Source: Tretioscincus oriximinensis (Eukaryota > Chordata > Lepidosauria > Squamata > Gymnophthalmidae). Taken from it: a stretch of DNA of 64,000 nucleotides. The notes under the pieces are model-generated. The model did not search any database. It was not told where the DNA came from and saw nothing but the letters and a program-made list of their open reading frames with translations. Numbering within the stretch: the first letter of the stretch is position 1; every line of letters begins with the position of its first letter. Where the stretch lies: contig JAJVDF010000029.1 in assembly GCA_022410635.1 (NCBI GenBank), positions 1,915,473 through 1,979,472 on the forward strand, given 5' to 3'. Positions 34,929 to 46,070 of the stretch are shown piece after piece. Position numbers and translations under genes: made by a program.

Positions 34929-37240
34929 TGTGAATGCCTTGTACCATGCTAGGTATATTTTGGCCTGGTTTAGTGTAGGCTGCATATATCAGTAAGGAGT
35001 TACTTGTTCTGCAATGGGTCAACACACAGCATCTTACCTATAGCATGGTGTTCAGTAGCATTTTAATTTAGAATGCCAGCAGCATTTATCAGTATTCAGT
35101 GTACAGCAAATTATTTGTCTTAAGAGTAGATGGTTAGAATCAGAGCATGACTTATAGTAAATTATTGTTGCTTCCTACAGTAAGTAAAGCTTTGCTTATC
35201 TTTTTTCTTCTAGTACCTCTTCTCTGGAGACTATTCCAGCATTTCACAAATGCTACATTTACAAAGACTTCTTAAAAAGAAAAAGAAAACTTTAAAATCC
35301 ACCTAGGAGATAAACATTATTTTACTCCATTTTAAACAAGGGGTAAACAGAGAAGAGATTGATTTATTAAACAGAAAATAAGGGTTACAAAGAGGAATCT
35401 TGATTGTGATCTACATGGAAGATCTCTCATGCATTTAAATTATCCCATTCTTTTTTGTGACGTCCTTGACTACTCTACAGATTCTTTTTTTCTCACTTAC
35501 ACCTAGCCTTGTTTTGAAAAGGGGTAAGTAAATTAATGCTTTAACCTCTTCAGGCTGCAGGGAAATACTTGCATGACTAACCTCTGTTCCTAACCAGAAT
35601 AATAACAGTACTCCTCAATGGCTGCAAAGGGTGTTTGGATATATTCACAGAGAGCAGGAATATCATTGATTACCCATCCCATTGTCAACACACCAAATGC
35701 CAGTATGGAAAGTATGGTACCAGCTTCTGTTAGGGAACTCAACATATCTATGTGTTGGTGCCGTGCTTGCTTATGATGCAGCAATGCTAATAGGANGAGC
35801 AATGGAAATTATTTCTGAAAGGTGAGTTTTTTGCACCATTTATGTAGGGGATCTATCAACCTTTGAAGAGAGGTGAGTTTGTTTCATATGAAGTGCAGTT
35901 CAACACATTCCAAAAGTAGAACTACTTTTTATATTGCAGCCCTGTCCTTAATTTATCTATATATAGCAATCCGTCAGAAACCCCTTTTCCAAGAGAAACT
36001 TTGACTTCAAGAGATCCTCCATTTGCAAACTGAAATGGGCCACTCCAGAAGTAGGCTTACTATGTCTTCAAATGTGTATAGGAACTCATCCATCCATCTA
36101 GAGATGTTCAACCCAATGACAGCTTCTGTAATGATTCTTATGAGGTAATGCCTGGGGCTGTGTCATTGCCTGTCTCATCTGTAGTTTCTGGTGTGATTAT
36201 TCTCACTCCTGTTTGCCTACACAGATGGAGCTCAATGGATTCCTAATAGCACACTTTACTTAATTAACATGCAATTAGCTTAATGAATATTTTAACCTCA
36301 TAACGCAGTTACTCATCTTTATCTGTAGATAAGTCTGGTGCCCGGCCCTGGCCCATTAAGAAGACAAGTCAAATTAGGCTTTCATTCTGCAATTGCTTCT
36401 AAAGAACCTGTTGTATAGCTCCATCCCTTGCAATTTAGTTTATAAACGTGATAAAGCAGTTGAGAGAGGTATAAGAAAGGTTGAGTAGATAACTGAAAAA
36501 TGAAACAAAATAAAGATTAATTGCAGAAAAGCCTCCACCAAGATTAAAGACGGATACATCATCCAACTATGGTTCTAAGAACTATCTTGCCTTTAATATA
36601 TTACTTTTTGACCATTTCTTGCTCAGCAGCATCTCTGGCAATGCTGGTCTAGAGCTAGCATCAACACAGAAATTAGCCAAATTAGAGAAACAGTAATTTA
36701 TGCTGCTTTGTATCTTCTTTTATACCACAGGTGCTTTGTGGTCATCACTATGGAACAGATCATTTTATATACTGATAGTACACGATGCAATACACTGAGC
36801 ATTGATCATCAGGGAGGATGGAAAACTACCCAAACATGACCAGAACTTACTGTTCCAATCTAATTTCTCCAAGTTGAAACAGAATCATATGTGTGATCAC
36901 CAGCAACCAAATATGGAGAAAACACTGGAGGGTTAAGAGGTTCTTCTGTCATCCAGGAGACAATGAGTATGATGACTTCATGTGCATGTGTGAATAAGGC
37001 AGATGTAGCAAAATAAATGCTATTAACAGATGAAAACGAAATTATAAAAGAAACTAAATGAATTACTTACATCCCTTATTATAGCAAGCAAAGGCTCTAT
37101 TAGTTTTGCCAAAATTAACAAAATTCAAAAAGCATTTTAAAAGCACATCAGAAAATAATATTTTGTTTTTAGTTTAGTTCATTTGATAAGAAAATTCAGT
37201 TTGCAAAATTCAAAACATGAATTTTGTTTCTTTTTTTGAA
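34929..37240. other. No gene recognised
   Basis: AT-rich. The minus-strand frame 35590-35802 (70 codons) has a hydrophobic stretch AGTILSILAFGVLTMGWVI that could be a membrane segment, but I do not recognise the protein and see no firm splice sites. The stretch 36280-36480 is low in repeats and could be conserved non-coding sequence; I cannot test that. Confidence 0.4.
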
Positions 37241-37242
37241 TA

Positions 37243-37470
37243 ATAGAATCATAGAGTTGGAAGGGACCTCCAGGATCACTAAACCATCTCAGACAGATTG
37301 CTGTCCTACCTCTGAAGACTTTAATTGAAGAAGAACTAACAACCTCCTGTTCCATTGGTTTATCATCCTTACTGACAGGAAGTTTTTTCTGATATCTAAT
37401 CTAAATCTACTTCCTTGCAGTTTAATTCCATTGTTTGTAGGTCTTCCATGTGCTAGTGAGAACAAAGATG
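37243..37470 (-). mobile_element. CR1 3' fragment
   Basis: It starts gaatcatagagttggaaggg and acctccaggatcac, then the inverse of the CR1 ORF2 end, including aacaacctcctgttcc and ttatcatccttactgacagg. Confidence 0.9.
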
Positions 37471-38560
37471 ATGCTCTGGATCACTTTGGGTCCAGCTGAT
37501 TGTTAAATGTATACAGACTTTCTAGACTAATTTTTGTAACTGCCTCAGGAAAGACTGTGGAAAATACAACATTCAAAACAAAATAGATAAAGACCACAGA
37601 AAGTATATCTCAGAAGAACTGAGCCTTCATGGTTGCATTTGACTCTTCCAACATCAGAAGATGAATAGTGTATCCATTAGCTCTTCAAAATCTGCCATAA
37701 GTGAAAATAGATTTTATTAACAATTAAATGCCAACAGTACCAAATGACATCCATTAGTGAAATGTTGGAGAACTCTAAAGTAAAACTTAAGCTTTCATAG
37801 GCTGAATCCAACATCACAACATGCAGTCTATGATATAAACAAGCACTACAATAGTCTCTTGCCATATCTAATATGTCACAGACAGCAAAACTGAAAATAG
37901 ATTTAGCTATTTTTTCCATTTGGTGAACTGCACTCAAAGTCATCTTACTGGAAACTTTTGGGAGTCAGTTTCTTTCTCCCCCCCCCCCTTTCTTTCTTCA
38001 CATACCTGCTGGTTTCCAGAATTCCTAGTGATGTGAGGTTTGTCAGATGTTATGTTAAGCGGGGTCATCACAAGGACCCCAGAATGGCTTCTGGATTTTT
38101 CATGATAGACATATCATTTTCCATGACGTCACTGCATTTAGAAGGCCAAGAAGAAATCTACCAATACTGGGAGAGCACCAAGGTTTACCTCATACCTGAA
38201 AAAACAGGAATCAATGGCAATAATCATCTGATTTTGTCTCATACCACAGTTTTTTTCAGAGCTGAGGGATTAGATAGGACAACGGAGCAGCATCATTGTG
38301 GAAGAAACAATACATGTCACGGATGACTGAGTACAACTTTAGAGCTTATTATTGCAACTTGTTTTGAGCTTTTATGTCCATTTTGCACAGGGTTGCTAAT
38401 GAGCTTTTAAGGTGTTCATTGTTCTCAATTTGTATGGGAATAGAGCTAACACTCATCAAAATGCATTAGTGTAGAGATTATTAATCTTGCCCTATATTTG
38501 CAATAGTCGGCTAAGATGTGATAGGAGATAGAAGATGTTACAAGCATTGAGGACTGAGTC
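37471..38560. other. No gene recognised
   Basis: A 122-codon frame at 37958-38326 opens in a C-rich run and resembles nothing I know. A TA-rich remainder follows. Confidence 0.4.
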
Positions 38561-38562
38561 CC

Positions 38563-38645
38563 TAATGATGATGATGATGGTGGTGGTGGGGGGGGGGATG
38601 GTGGGGATGGTGGGGATGGAGGGGATGGAGGGGATGGTGGTGATA
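38563..38645 (+). repeat. GAT/GGT and GGGGATGGT simple repeat
   Basis: gatgatgatgatgg runs into ggtggtggggggggg and then at least five tandem ggggatgg(a/t) units. At least six runs of four or more G lie on the plus strand within about 60 bases. Confidence 0.9.
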
Positions 38646-38699
38646 ATCATGGTATAGAGAATGAAGATACAGAAACAGAGAAAGCTATAAGCAAAATTA

Positions 38700-39530
38700 T
38701 GCAAAAAGAAAATGGAATATCAGGGAATATGTACAGGAAAATTATGTTGTTAAACCAGGAGATGGAAGAAGTATTTGGAATATGGAAAATGGATGTCGAT
38801 ATAAGATAAGGAATAAAGGGAATAAAGGAAACAAAAATAATCATTATGAAGAAGACTAGAAGGAAGGAACTCCATAAATGCCAGCACAATTATCACACTT
38901 CTTCCCAATATTTCAGGATGTTGGCATGGATGTCAACAAAGAGGCATTTTCATACATGTAGTATGAAATGTCCAAAAGGGAAGGAATTCTGGGTCAAAAA
39001 GGAAAGAGAAATAAATAATATATTTGTGCTGCAAATAAAAATAAGTAAAATGACAACATTATATGGTGACTTACATACCATTATGCCTGTTAATGTAAAG
39101 GATATTATAGATAAGATACTTTTATGCGCTCAGACTGTCCTAGTAAGTGGGTAGAAAGACAGTATGTCATGCATGATAGAGAAAATGTATGAATATATGA
39201 TCAATGTGATTGCACCTGAAATTTCTAATTGTAGAACTAACAATCTGGAAAATATGTGGAAAATAAGGGAATGTAAACAAAAACGGTTGTCAGTTAAAAA
39301 TTATATTGGGGCAAGATTAGCGAGTGAAGTGATGAAATTAAAATTGAGATTGAGATTCCAGATGTAAATCCCTGTAACTAAATAAGTTTGAATGTGATAT
39401 AAATGGGGGGGGGATAATAAGGGGGGGGGGAATTATTGAAACACCGGATATAAGAATAAAAAGTTTGTATGGTATTGTAATGTAATGTGTTTTAAACTTT
39501 TAAAATATACTATTTTATCAANTTATCATA
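38700..39530 (+). mobile_element. L1 LINE 3' end, decayed
   Basis: Frames at 38846-39154 and 39164-39367 contain the decayed cysteine region and GKEFWVKKEREINNIFVLQI followed by KDIIDKILLCAQTVLVSG, then KMYEYMINVIAPEISNCR. The copy at 51541-52003 gives the parallel text VHQFWNKIQWEINIFILQI, TIACAQTVLVGRWKD and KMCEYIINVIVGDISNCK, so both belong to one L1 family. The 3' UTR is G-rich (39405-39435) and ends near 39520. Confidence 0.75.
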
Positions 39531-40783
39531 TCTAATCAAATTATTAAATTTGATTACTTTTGGTCTTAAAAAAAAGTGTCGGCTATGATGCAATAGCAGT
39601 GGGAAAATGACAACGGGCAGTTTCCAAAGCTTCTCCAAGCACAGCTTCCATGTTCAGTTATAAATATCAGCATTTCAGTACTGGATAACTCAAGTTTCAA
39701 CTACAAGTTCAACTTATAGCTCTGATGGAACATCTGAACACAAAGGGTGTGCCGATGGGAACCAGATGCAGCTTGCGATTGACCCTGACAATCTTGTATA
39801 ATAAAAATTTGGGGTTGGGTCAATGTACATGCAACAGTTTGAAGTGGGCCAATGTACATGTTTCCATACATTGTCCCACTTCTTGTGTGAATCAAGCTGC
39901 TACATGTGAATACATATGATTCAAACTTATCCACATCAAGCTAAAGCACATTAACTAATGTGCTTTAAGCCAGGTAAGTGCAAAAAGGGCCTTAATGTGA
40001 ACAACCAATGTTTTAAATAAACATTGTGAGTAAAATGAAAAAAGAGAACTGGACTGGTTCATCATGGCACATTTCAGAGACTTTTATCAGAAGTGGAGGC
40101 CTCTCTAATAATATACTGATGGCTTCCTGAACTCTCCATAAAGTGGGACAACAATGCACCATTTGTCTTTGTCTCCTGCTCTGTTAAAATCAAGAAAAGA
40201 ACCAAAAGGGAGAGAATTTCATATCAAAGCTTTTCAATCATGTTCAGCCTCCAAGGCAGCTTTGGATTTGTTCTTCATTTTCTGCTCATAATTCTCTTTC
40301 CTTCTAATGACACTTGTTGGTGCAATACATCCTGTTTTGTTCCAAGATACATGACTTGACTTTGTGTGCAGGACTCCTGCACAAAATAAAGCCTGGAAAT
40401 GGTATTTGTACTGTCATTGGCACTGGTCCCCTTTGGGGCTCAATTCTGTTTTGAGGATGGATTATGCATCCGAGCCCAACCTCTGAAAGTTTATTTGGAA
40501 CGGGGAAGAAAACCCCATTGAATTCAAAGGCACAACATCCTTTATTAATGATTTTTTAGTTTGCCGCTCACCCTTCTTCTGAAACTCCAGGCAATGAACA
40601 TTATTATTATTCTTACAGCCGTCATATATGGTATGTTGTGCTGAAAAACAGTGAGTGACCCAAGGCTACCTGGTGAATTTCCATGGATAAGTTGGAAATT
40701 TGTTGAAAATATAGAAACTTTATCTTTAATGCCCACAAAATAATAATAACAATAATAAAAACCAAATAGCGGACAATAAAGAT
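39531..40783. other. No gene recognised
   Basis: AT-rich. The segment 39935-39995 has an inner inverted repeat (taaagcacattaa...ttaatgtgcttta-like) and a gcaaaaagggcctt end shared with MITE-like traces elsewhere. Confidence 0.45.
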
Positions 40784-40825
<42 letters not shown>

Positions 40826-40826
40826 C
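40784..40826 (+). repeat. (ACT)n microsatellite
   Basis: About fourteen ACT units are read directly, followed by a short AAC/AAT-rich stretch. Confidence 0.95.
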
Positions 40827-40839
40827 AACAACAACTACA

Positions 40840-41190
40840 ACAATAATAAGTAGTGAGGGCTGAATTGATGGAAAACAACAGAAAAAAAACGATATCAGCC
40901 GATATCAGAAGCTCAAAATTGAACTGCAGTGACACTGGCATAAAACAGTACAGGTGGTCCCAGTGATGTTCAGCACATTGGGTGCTATGCCAAAAGATCT
41001 CAGCCAGCATTTGAAAACAATAAACACTGACAAAATCACAATCTGTCAGTTGCAAAAGGCCACCTTAATCGGATTTGCACACATCATACGAAAATACATC
41101 ACACAGTCATAGACGTTTAGGAAGTGTTCTATTGTGATTTTGTTATACGAAATCTAGCATAATAATCTTGTTGGCTGTGTATTACTGGTT
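40840..41190 (+). mobile_element. R4-like LINE 3' end
   Basis: Plus-strand translation near 40950-41110 gives VVPVMFSTLGAMPKDLSQHL and KTINTDKITICQLQKATLIG, then AHIIRKYITQS and a stop. This is the C-terminus of an R4-type LINE (the VPVVIGALG...K....QLQKA.LLG.A.ILRK block). The 3' UTR, including gatttgcacacatcatacg and gttggctgtgtattactgg, ends directly in an AT-rich microsatellite. It is 5'-truncated. Confidence 0.75.
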
Positions 41191-41370
41191 TTTATGATAA
41201 TAAAAATAATAAAAATAATAATAATAAAAATAATAAAAATAGAAATAAATATATATATAAATATATATATATATAAATATATATAAATATAATAATAAAT
41301 ATAATAATAAATATAATAATAAATATAATAATAAATATAATAATAAAGAATAAAGAATAAATAAACATTT
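41191..41370 (+). repeat. AT-rich compound microsatellite
   Basis: aataataaaaataataaaaa, then TATA-rich and ataataataaatataataat units form about 175 bases of A/T only, located exactly at the R4 3' end, so it probably grew from the element tail. Confidence 0.9.
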
Positions 41371-41394
41371 ATTTGTAATGTCCTTTTTACCAAA

Positions 41395-41582
41395 GAGCAG
41401 TACACATAGCTTTTTTTGCTTTCTTCACAACAGCCATCCTATGCAGTAGGCGGGGCTGAGAAAATTCTAAGGAATGGTACTGACCCAAGGTTACCCAGCT
41501 GGCTTCATGGTGAAGTATGGAATTAAACCAGGAAACTAACATAACTACTACACTATACTGACTCCCACATTAAACTGGTTCC
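41395..41582 (-). mobile_element. tRNA-derived SINE, decayed
   Basis: Plus-strand text aggttacccagctggcttca and ggaattaaaccagg (inverse of a B box), followed by actactacactatactgac, is the inverse of the SINE head and body seen at 19966-20100. Confidence 0.75.
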
Positions 41583-43223
41583 CCTGACTATGCTCCACTT
41601 TCCCTTCTATTGTCAGGGTACTTTGAGGTTGCGTGGATATGGTTTTACAAGTGATTTTTGTCCTGAAACAAACTGGTCATACCTGTTTTGTGATAATTCA
41701 CTAATCCTCCCCGCAGCCACCGCTAAAATTGTGTTTTTGTGATCTCACAGCTGATGTGGCTGAAGTTTGGGTAGTGGTTTTATTTACATTTAATTGTTTA
41801 ATTGATGTTTAATTACGTGTTTCAGAATTTCTTTAGATTCCCTTGGATGGCTCTGCTCAACTACTGCCAGTACTGGTTAAAGTAGACAAGGAAAGTTATC
41901 TGAAGCAAATAACAATATGTTTGGCTCAGTGCAAACTGAACACAAACTGTTCAAATGAATAGTAAATGCATATCAATAGCTGCAAATCATGCCAGATTTG
42001 CATTTACATGATTTAACCCACTTTACTATAAGTGGATTGATTAACTTGATCTATCTTAGGCCTTATTTGCACAGGATCAGTAATGCATTTCAGGCCCTAA
42101 AATAGATTTTTGAGCTTATAAAACAGGTTCTAAACCAACTCAAGCTAATCCACTTCTAATAAAGTAGAAATGGGCAATGCAAATCAGATCTCAACTCACA
42201 TTCTACTTATTGAAGTTAGGACAGGATTATCTGATAAAATCTGGAATAGAGGTTTGCACCTCTAATGGGCGTGAATACGTAGTTTCTCCTCAGCCCCACT
42301 CTCCAGGTGCTGCAGGCATTAGAAACTGCACCTCCCTTCTTTAGGGTTAAAAAAGTGCAAATGTCTATCCTGAATTTTATCTGGTAATCCTATGTTATGG
42401 CTTCTAACTGTTTATAATCTCCTTTAGAGAACATAATCTTATTAGTTTTAACATCTTTCTAGCTTCAGCCTACACCAAGATGTAGACTTGTTTATGAAAG
42501 CTCAGACGGCCTACCTTTTTCTTATTAGCCTCTAAGATATTACAAGACCTCCTTGCTACAGCTTCAGTTCAGTTTCAGGGTGAAATCATAGATCAGCAAA
42601 GTATCAAGATGTTTTCTTCAAATATTATTTAACTCAAAAATCCACTTTGCGGGTAGGTAATACAGAAAGAAAATGGCTGGATATTAGACTGAAGTATTTT
42701 ATCACCCTAAAGTTGAACTGGAGCTGTAAATTTTTCTCCATTTTTTTAAAAAAACTACAATATTTTGAATCCCTTATTTCTCTTACCTTCCTCTCCCTTT
42801 AGTCCAGGCAAAGTTAATATTTATGTTATAATCTTGGGACTTACGCATTAAAATTTAAGACTGGAGTCAGACACATATTTTTAGTCCAGCATCAGTCCTG
42901 AAGAAATGGACTAAACCAGGAAAAAACCATACAGATTCAGGGAACACCAAAACTCCCCTTCTTTTTGCAAATGGATGAGGGAATATTCCCCACCCTATCA
43001 CTTCAGAGAGGGGGAGAGGGGTCTAGGCTGTCTAGACTGGAAGCCATTCTGAACCAGATGTTGAGAAAATACTCCACACCAAGTATAACTGGACAGCAGG
43101 CAGGCTGTGAGGGGAGGGGGGAGCATTCAGCAATCCATGGTGCAATTGCTCTGTTCCAATTATTTGATGCATTCCCAAGCTAAAGTCAAAAATGCCCAAA
43201 GTGTGCAATACCCACCTATTATA
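41583..43223. other. No gene recognised; MITE-like and CR1-like traces
   Basis: A segment at 42058-42190 starts aggccttatttgcacagga, shared with 55609 onward. At 42350-42410, gtgcaaatgtctatcctga and attttatctggtaatcc resembles the inverse CR1 at 16835-16870. Otherwise unassigned. Confidence 0.45.
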
Positions 43224-43428
43224 CAGGGTGCTTCAAAAAATGTATACACACTTTGAACTTCCATAGAAAATTTATTTACTGTTCTACAAAGTTAAATTAC
43301 TACTCGATTATGCTGCCACCTGGTGAAGAAATATGACATTAGCCTCGTAGAGCGGGAAATCCTGAAATTTAACTTTGTAGGACAGCATGGAAGTTCAAAC
43401 TGTGTATACATTTTTTTGAAGCACCCTG
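43224..43428. mobile_element. Mariner-type MITE
   Basis: The 205-base element starts cagggtgcttcaaaaaatgt and ends with its inverse (acatttttttgaagcaccct). Terminal inverted repeats extend about 46 bases, and the inner sequence (ctacaaagttaaattac versus aaatttaactttgtagg) continues the inversion, so most of the element is palindromic. It is flanked on both sides by TA (43222-43223 and 43429-43430), the Tc1/mariner target duplication. No transposase frame is present. Confidence 0.9.
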
Positions 43429-44568
43429 TATTTAAAGTCACCATCTGTAAAGATTAGGGAATTCTTAATTTTATTGCTTGGGTGACTACTGCATTAGAAT
43501 ATATCACTGTTCCTGGTCACCCATAGATACTTTTGTAGATTCTGGAGCAATTTTTATTAAGGTGATCTCCTAGCACCTTAGAACTTAACGGCTTAGAGAT
43601 TCTTTAACAAGATCATACATCATAATTTTTGGTTATAACTTGGTGAAAAAGTTTTAAATGTGTTCACAACCCTTTTTAAAAAAATGTCAGATTTGTTTCA
43701 GATCNCAGATAGCTTGGCAGCAGGTTTGTCCAGGCATTTTTATCTTTCTTTAGCTGTATTGTGCTATACAATTTTCAGAAGTGGACAAAAAAAGCAAACA
43801 ATATGATACCGAGAAGAAGGAGGGGAGCAAACAGTCTTTGCACAATATTTAAATGCCTAGTAGACATCCATCAGTATGGGTGCAAAACAATTAGTATACA
43901 GAGGCAGCGATTATCCACAGATAAATATCAAAGTTGAAATAGGTGAGCCTAGTCTACAGAACTATCAAGAGAATAGTAGATAAATACATCACCTAAAAAA
44001 GCTGTAAGCCTTCATATGCCATCCCCCCAATCCACTGCCTTTTGTTTAATATTGCCCACAGGAATATTTACTTGAGTCTACTGCATGCTTCTATTGCTTG
44101 CTTCATCAGCTCCAAAAAGGTAAGAATATGGACGAGCCCTTCAAAATAGCAAAGGAAAACTGCACAGAATAACTTTAAAGGACACTAAAGTTCTTTTCTG
44201 TTGACGTTTTCATTTTTAAAATGAATATGGGGAAAGAGCAGGTCACTGTTGACTTAAGCTCAGCATCCCAGGTACTTATGCAATGATTTCAAATAAACAG
44301 CAGTTTTAGAGAAAACTTTTAATGCTAAGTTAGGCTGTGTGCACAGCTATTTTCTTACTCAATCGGGGTGAGATGAGGGAGGTTCTGGCACACATGTTAA
44401 GTGTCTTTCAGCAGTCATCTCGCATTTATCTCGGAATAAACTATTGCTGGGATATTCAGATATCGTTCTGGAGAACCTTCGTCTTCTCGGGGTGAACCTC
44501 TGTCCCCTCGCAGTCATCCCCCATCTTCTAGCGTGTACATAAAAGGCACAAGAGGTTAAAGCGAGGAT
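43429..44568. other. No gene recognised
   Basis: AT-rich, then moderately GC-rich from about 44350. The 44350-44560 stretch has several TCTCG/ATCTCG motifs that I cannot place. Confidence 0.45.
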
Positions 44569-44776
44569 GCAGCAGTAGCTGTCAAGAGGACTGCACTGTC
44601 AGGCTGCATCCACAGGGAGCCAATCTGTTCCTCGGAATAGGAGCCTGTCAACCACATGCTAGTGTAGACTATGGCAGGCCCAATGGGTTGGCAGGTTCCT
44701 ATTTCAAGGAACAGATTGGGTCCCTGTGGATGCAGCCTGACAGTGCAGCGCAGTCCTTTTCGACAGCTACTGCTGC
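44569..44776. mobile_element. Foldback element, shared-centre family copy 2
   Basis: The arms are about 75-80 bases: gcagcagtagctgtc pairs with gacagctactgctgc, and cactgtcaggctgcatccac with gtggatgcagcctgacagtg. The loop holds ccacatgctagtgtagacta and tggcaggccc, which recur at 27441-27610 and 45985-46070. Confidence 0.85.
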
Positions 44777-44780
44777 GTTA

Positions 44781-44987
44781 GAAAATTCTGCTGAAGCAAA
44801 AAAGAGATGGAGACGGCCATGTTCTGCTGGCCCCATCCATACAGAGCCTAGTTCTGGGTAACATTTTGGGGCAGAGCTTGGCCATCCACATGCCAAAATG
44901 TCCCCAAATGTCCCCAAATGTTATCCAGAACTAGGCTCCATATGGATGGGGCCAGCAGAATGCCTCATCTTTGCTTCGGCAGAATTT
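44781..44987. mobile_element. Foldback element, adjacent to copy 2
   Basis: The arms are gaaaattctgctgaagc / gcttcggcagaatttcc and ttctgctggccccatccata / tatggatggggccagcagaa, with ctagttctgg inside. The loop gagcttggccatccacatgc resembles the gagcttggccacccacatgt loop of 27441-27610. The tccccaaatg motif is tandem at 44899-44921. Confidence 0.85.
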
Positions 44988-45114
44988 CCTCTAGCCAGGC
45001 TTCCGCCTGCTTTCAGGGGCTGCTGCTGACGGNTTGGCTTCAAGGAGGAGACAAACGAACCTCCAGTGATGGCAGCAGCAGCCTCCCAAAACAGGCAGGG
45101 GCGCATTTGTGCAT
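44988..45114. other. GC-rich spacer within the repeat block
   Basis: ctgctgctgac and ggcagcagcagcct form a further weak inverted pair. No coding assignment. Confidence 0.4.
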
Positions 45115-45238
45115 GAGATTGCTATATTCCAGAATATAGCTTCGTGTGCACAAACGTGATTGCTAATATTCCGGAACATAGCTTTGTGGTATGCACAGAC
45201 ACGTGATTGCTATATTTCAGAATATAGCTTTATTCTGG
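45115..45238 (+). repeat. Three tandem units with an internal palindrome
   Basis: Units at 45115-45155, 45156-45202 and 45203-45238 share gattgctatattccagaata and tagctt...tgcaca. Each contains CTATATTcCaGAATATAG or a close variant, a near-perfect palindrome. Confidence 0.85.
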
Positions 45239-45984
45239 TTTTTAGCTTGTTGTTTGAACACAGTCTTATATGCAAATTGCAAGAACTGCAAGGGAAGGGG
45301 GAAGAATTACAGCTGTGACATTTCCCCCCTTTCACATTAAATAATAGTATTATGGTTCTAGTGCTACTCTCAATGCAGAATGCTGTTTGCACATCANATC
45401 CAGCCAACTGTCAGACTGAAGATCATTACAGTGAGGAGTTTGAATGCCAGGAAANAAACACTATTAATGAGACCAGGAAGTATCTTTACACAATGGGGGT
45501 AGCAGCAAGGGCAATAAGCATATTGCCATGAAGAAGAATGGTTTGAAGTGTTATAAGAACTCTTCAAACCACTCTGGTACTAGAATACTATGATAACATT
45601 TATGGCAGTACGATGAGCAAGAGCATGGTGTCCATGCAAAGGCCACTCTTCTCCTCATCTCAATGTAACAAACAAATTAGAAAATCCTGGCAGAACACCA
45701 TTGAGAGCAATATAAAATACCCTCACTGTAACAAACCTCATTGTAACAAAAGCTTCATTATAATAAACTGATTTTTGTGCCCCTGTCTATTCTGCAAGAC
45801 CCTATAACAAACTGAAGTGCAAGAGTACAGGGTAAAAATTTTAAAGTGACGGCAAAGATTTTCAAACCACCAATGAATGACAAGATTAATCCTCAGAATC
45901 TAATGCATGGATGGAACAATGACGGAAGGTGGCAAGGGAAAGCAGATTGTAATAAAAATACATTAAGGCTGAAATAATCTAGAT
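45239..45984. other. No gene recognised
   Basis: AT-rich. Near 45722-45770 a ctcactgtaacaaa-type unit is repeated in short tandem. Confidence 0.45.
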
Positions 45985-46070
45985 TGTCCTCAATGAGTCC
46001 CATTCTGGGCTGTAGCTCATAATAGGAACCTGACATTTAAATGCTAGTGTAGACTATGGCAGCCCCTCAA
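45985..46070 (+). mobile_element. Foldback family, half copy
   Basis: gagtcccattctgggctgta and gctcataat match the left arm of 27441-27610 (aagccttattctgggctgta). aatgctagtgtagactatgg cag matches the shared centre. The second arm is absent. Confidence 0.65.

Noticed and set aside
35590..35802. 70-codon minus-strand frame with a hydrophobic segment
   Set aside because: It could be an exon of a membrane protein, but I cannot name a family, and the flanking splice signals are weak. Left unannotated as a gene.
37958..38326. 122-codon frame starting in a C-rich run
   Set aside because: No recognisable domain, no splice context and no family resemblance.
41154..41405. 83-codon minus-strand frame of mostly I and Y
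   Set aside because: It is a translation of the AT microsatellite.
45115..45238. CRISPR-like array
   Set aside because: Units are contiguous with no unique spacers, and the context is a vertebrate genome.
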